NCBI GenBank assembly: GCA_036825155.1
Contig: DAISYU010000171.1
Location: forward strand, 1 to 5,579
DNA: 5,579 bases
Direction of reading: 5' to 3'
Source: DSAD01 sp036825155
Lineage (GTDB): Bacteria; Desulfobacterota; Desulfomonilia; UBA1062
A program made the translations under genes and the position numbers. The notes below the pieces were generated by a model. It saw nothing but the letters and a program-made list of their open reading frames with translations, had not been told where the DNA came from and ran no database searches. Below, piece after piece: positions 5,392 through 5,579 of the stretch. Position 1 is the first letter of the stretch. Every line of letters starts with the position of its first letter.

Positions 5392-5567
5392 TTGATGACC
5401 TGATTCTTGAGGCAATAGACCGACTCAAGGAAGAAGTGGACCCGAACCACCAGTGCGAAACCGAGGACATGGAGACAGGGGGGCATTTATTACAGGCTGT
5501 TTACTGCCTATGTAGACCCTTACAAAGCCTTACACTTTTGAAGGAGATCAACATACGAAAAAACTAA
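5388..5567 (+). CDS. small ORF of unknown function, possibly frameshifted at a G6 run
   Basis: A 59-codon ORF starts at ATG 5388, sharing ATGA with the previous stop, with GGAG (5377-5380) seven bases upstream. Both are good signs of a real, coupled gene. It opens with an acidic helix (MIDDLILEAIDRLKEEVDPN) and resembles no family known to me. After the six-G run at 5478-5483 the reading changes character (Leu- and Cys-rich with many TTA/CTA codons). Removing one G gives an end reading GIYYRLFTAYVDPYKALHF with a stop at 5539-5541, directly beside the next SD. The gene may therefore be a 51-codon protein with a 1-base insertion, a sequencing error, or a site of programmed slippage. Confidence 0.55.
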   Translation: MIDDLILEAIDRLKEEVDPNHQCETEDMETGGHLLQAVYCLCRPLQSLTLLKEINIRKN

Positions 5568-5579
5568 TAAAGGCTAACC
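5541..5579 (+). CDS. possible start of a further operon gene, non-ATG start, cut by the window end
   Basis: A strong SD (AAGGAG, 5541-5546) is followed after 8 bases by ACG AAA AAA CTA ATA AAG GCT AAC (5555-5578), open to the window edge. Read with Met first this would begin MKKLIKAN. No ATG, GTG or TTG lies at the expected distance; ACG may be a mutated ATG or a rare start codon. The true start may also lie beyond the window. Only eight codons are visible, so no function can be given. Confidence 0.3.

Overview
The window appears to be one end of a small integrated mobile element (a P4-type genomic island, satellite or integrative plasmid) in a bacterial chromosome. Bases 1-54 are the 3' end of ssrA (tmRNA), a common integration target. 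Everything after them reads as element DNA, in a fixed order on the + strand: ssrA end / att, P4-type tyrosine integrase, winged-helix regulator, AlpA-type regulator, primase-polymerase/helicase fusion, then small unassigned genes. The host is a bacterium, because tmRNA with an encoded CCA and strong Shine-Dalgarno (SD) sites are present. A Gram-negative host, possibly Desulfobacterota or another proteobacterium, is a guess from the gene set. No taxon marker is present beyond the 54-base ssrA fragment.

Bases 55-255 carry no gene but are dense in signals. There are GTCCAA-like repeats next to the att site, a possible int promoter, and five copies (one degenerate) of a TACCTCCAA motif in both orientations. 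The last copy can pair with the int SD. The integrase (256-1491) keeps all the expected catalytic residues. Bases 1492-1852 hold only micro-ORFs, then an AT-rich promoter with a consensus TATAAT, then a leader whose last 45 nt can fold into a two-tier hairpin that buries the SD of the next gene.

From 1853 to the window end the genes form one tightly packed operon with overlaps of 8, 4 and 4 nt and one 2-nt gap: two small DNA-binding proteins, a 900-residue NrS-1-type primase-polymerase joined to an SF3/AAA+ helicase, a 132-residue protein with a possible TubC-N-like start, and a short ORF missed by length cutoffs. The integrase would insert and excise the element at ssrA. The two small regulators would control int and/or replication genes, or aid excision. 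The large protein would start and drive replication of the excised form.

The most striking unexplained signal is an AGCGTCAGG repeat array in the last ~180 bases of the primase gene. It runs through all three codon phases, is followed by an AT-rich tract with a TAACGTTA palindrome, and then by oppositely oriented partial copies. This looks like an iteron-type origin embedded in the replication gene. At the right edge, a G6 run may have frameshifted the last small ORF, and the next gene seems to have ACG where ATG would be expected.
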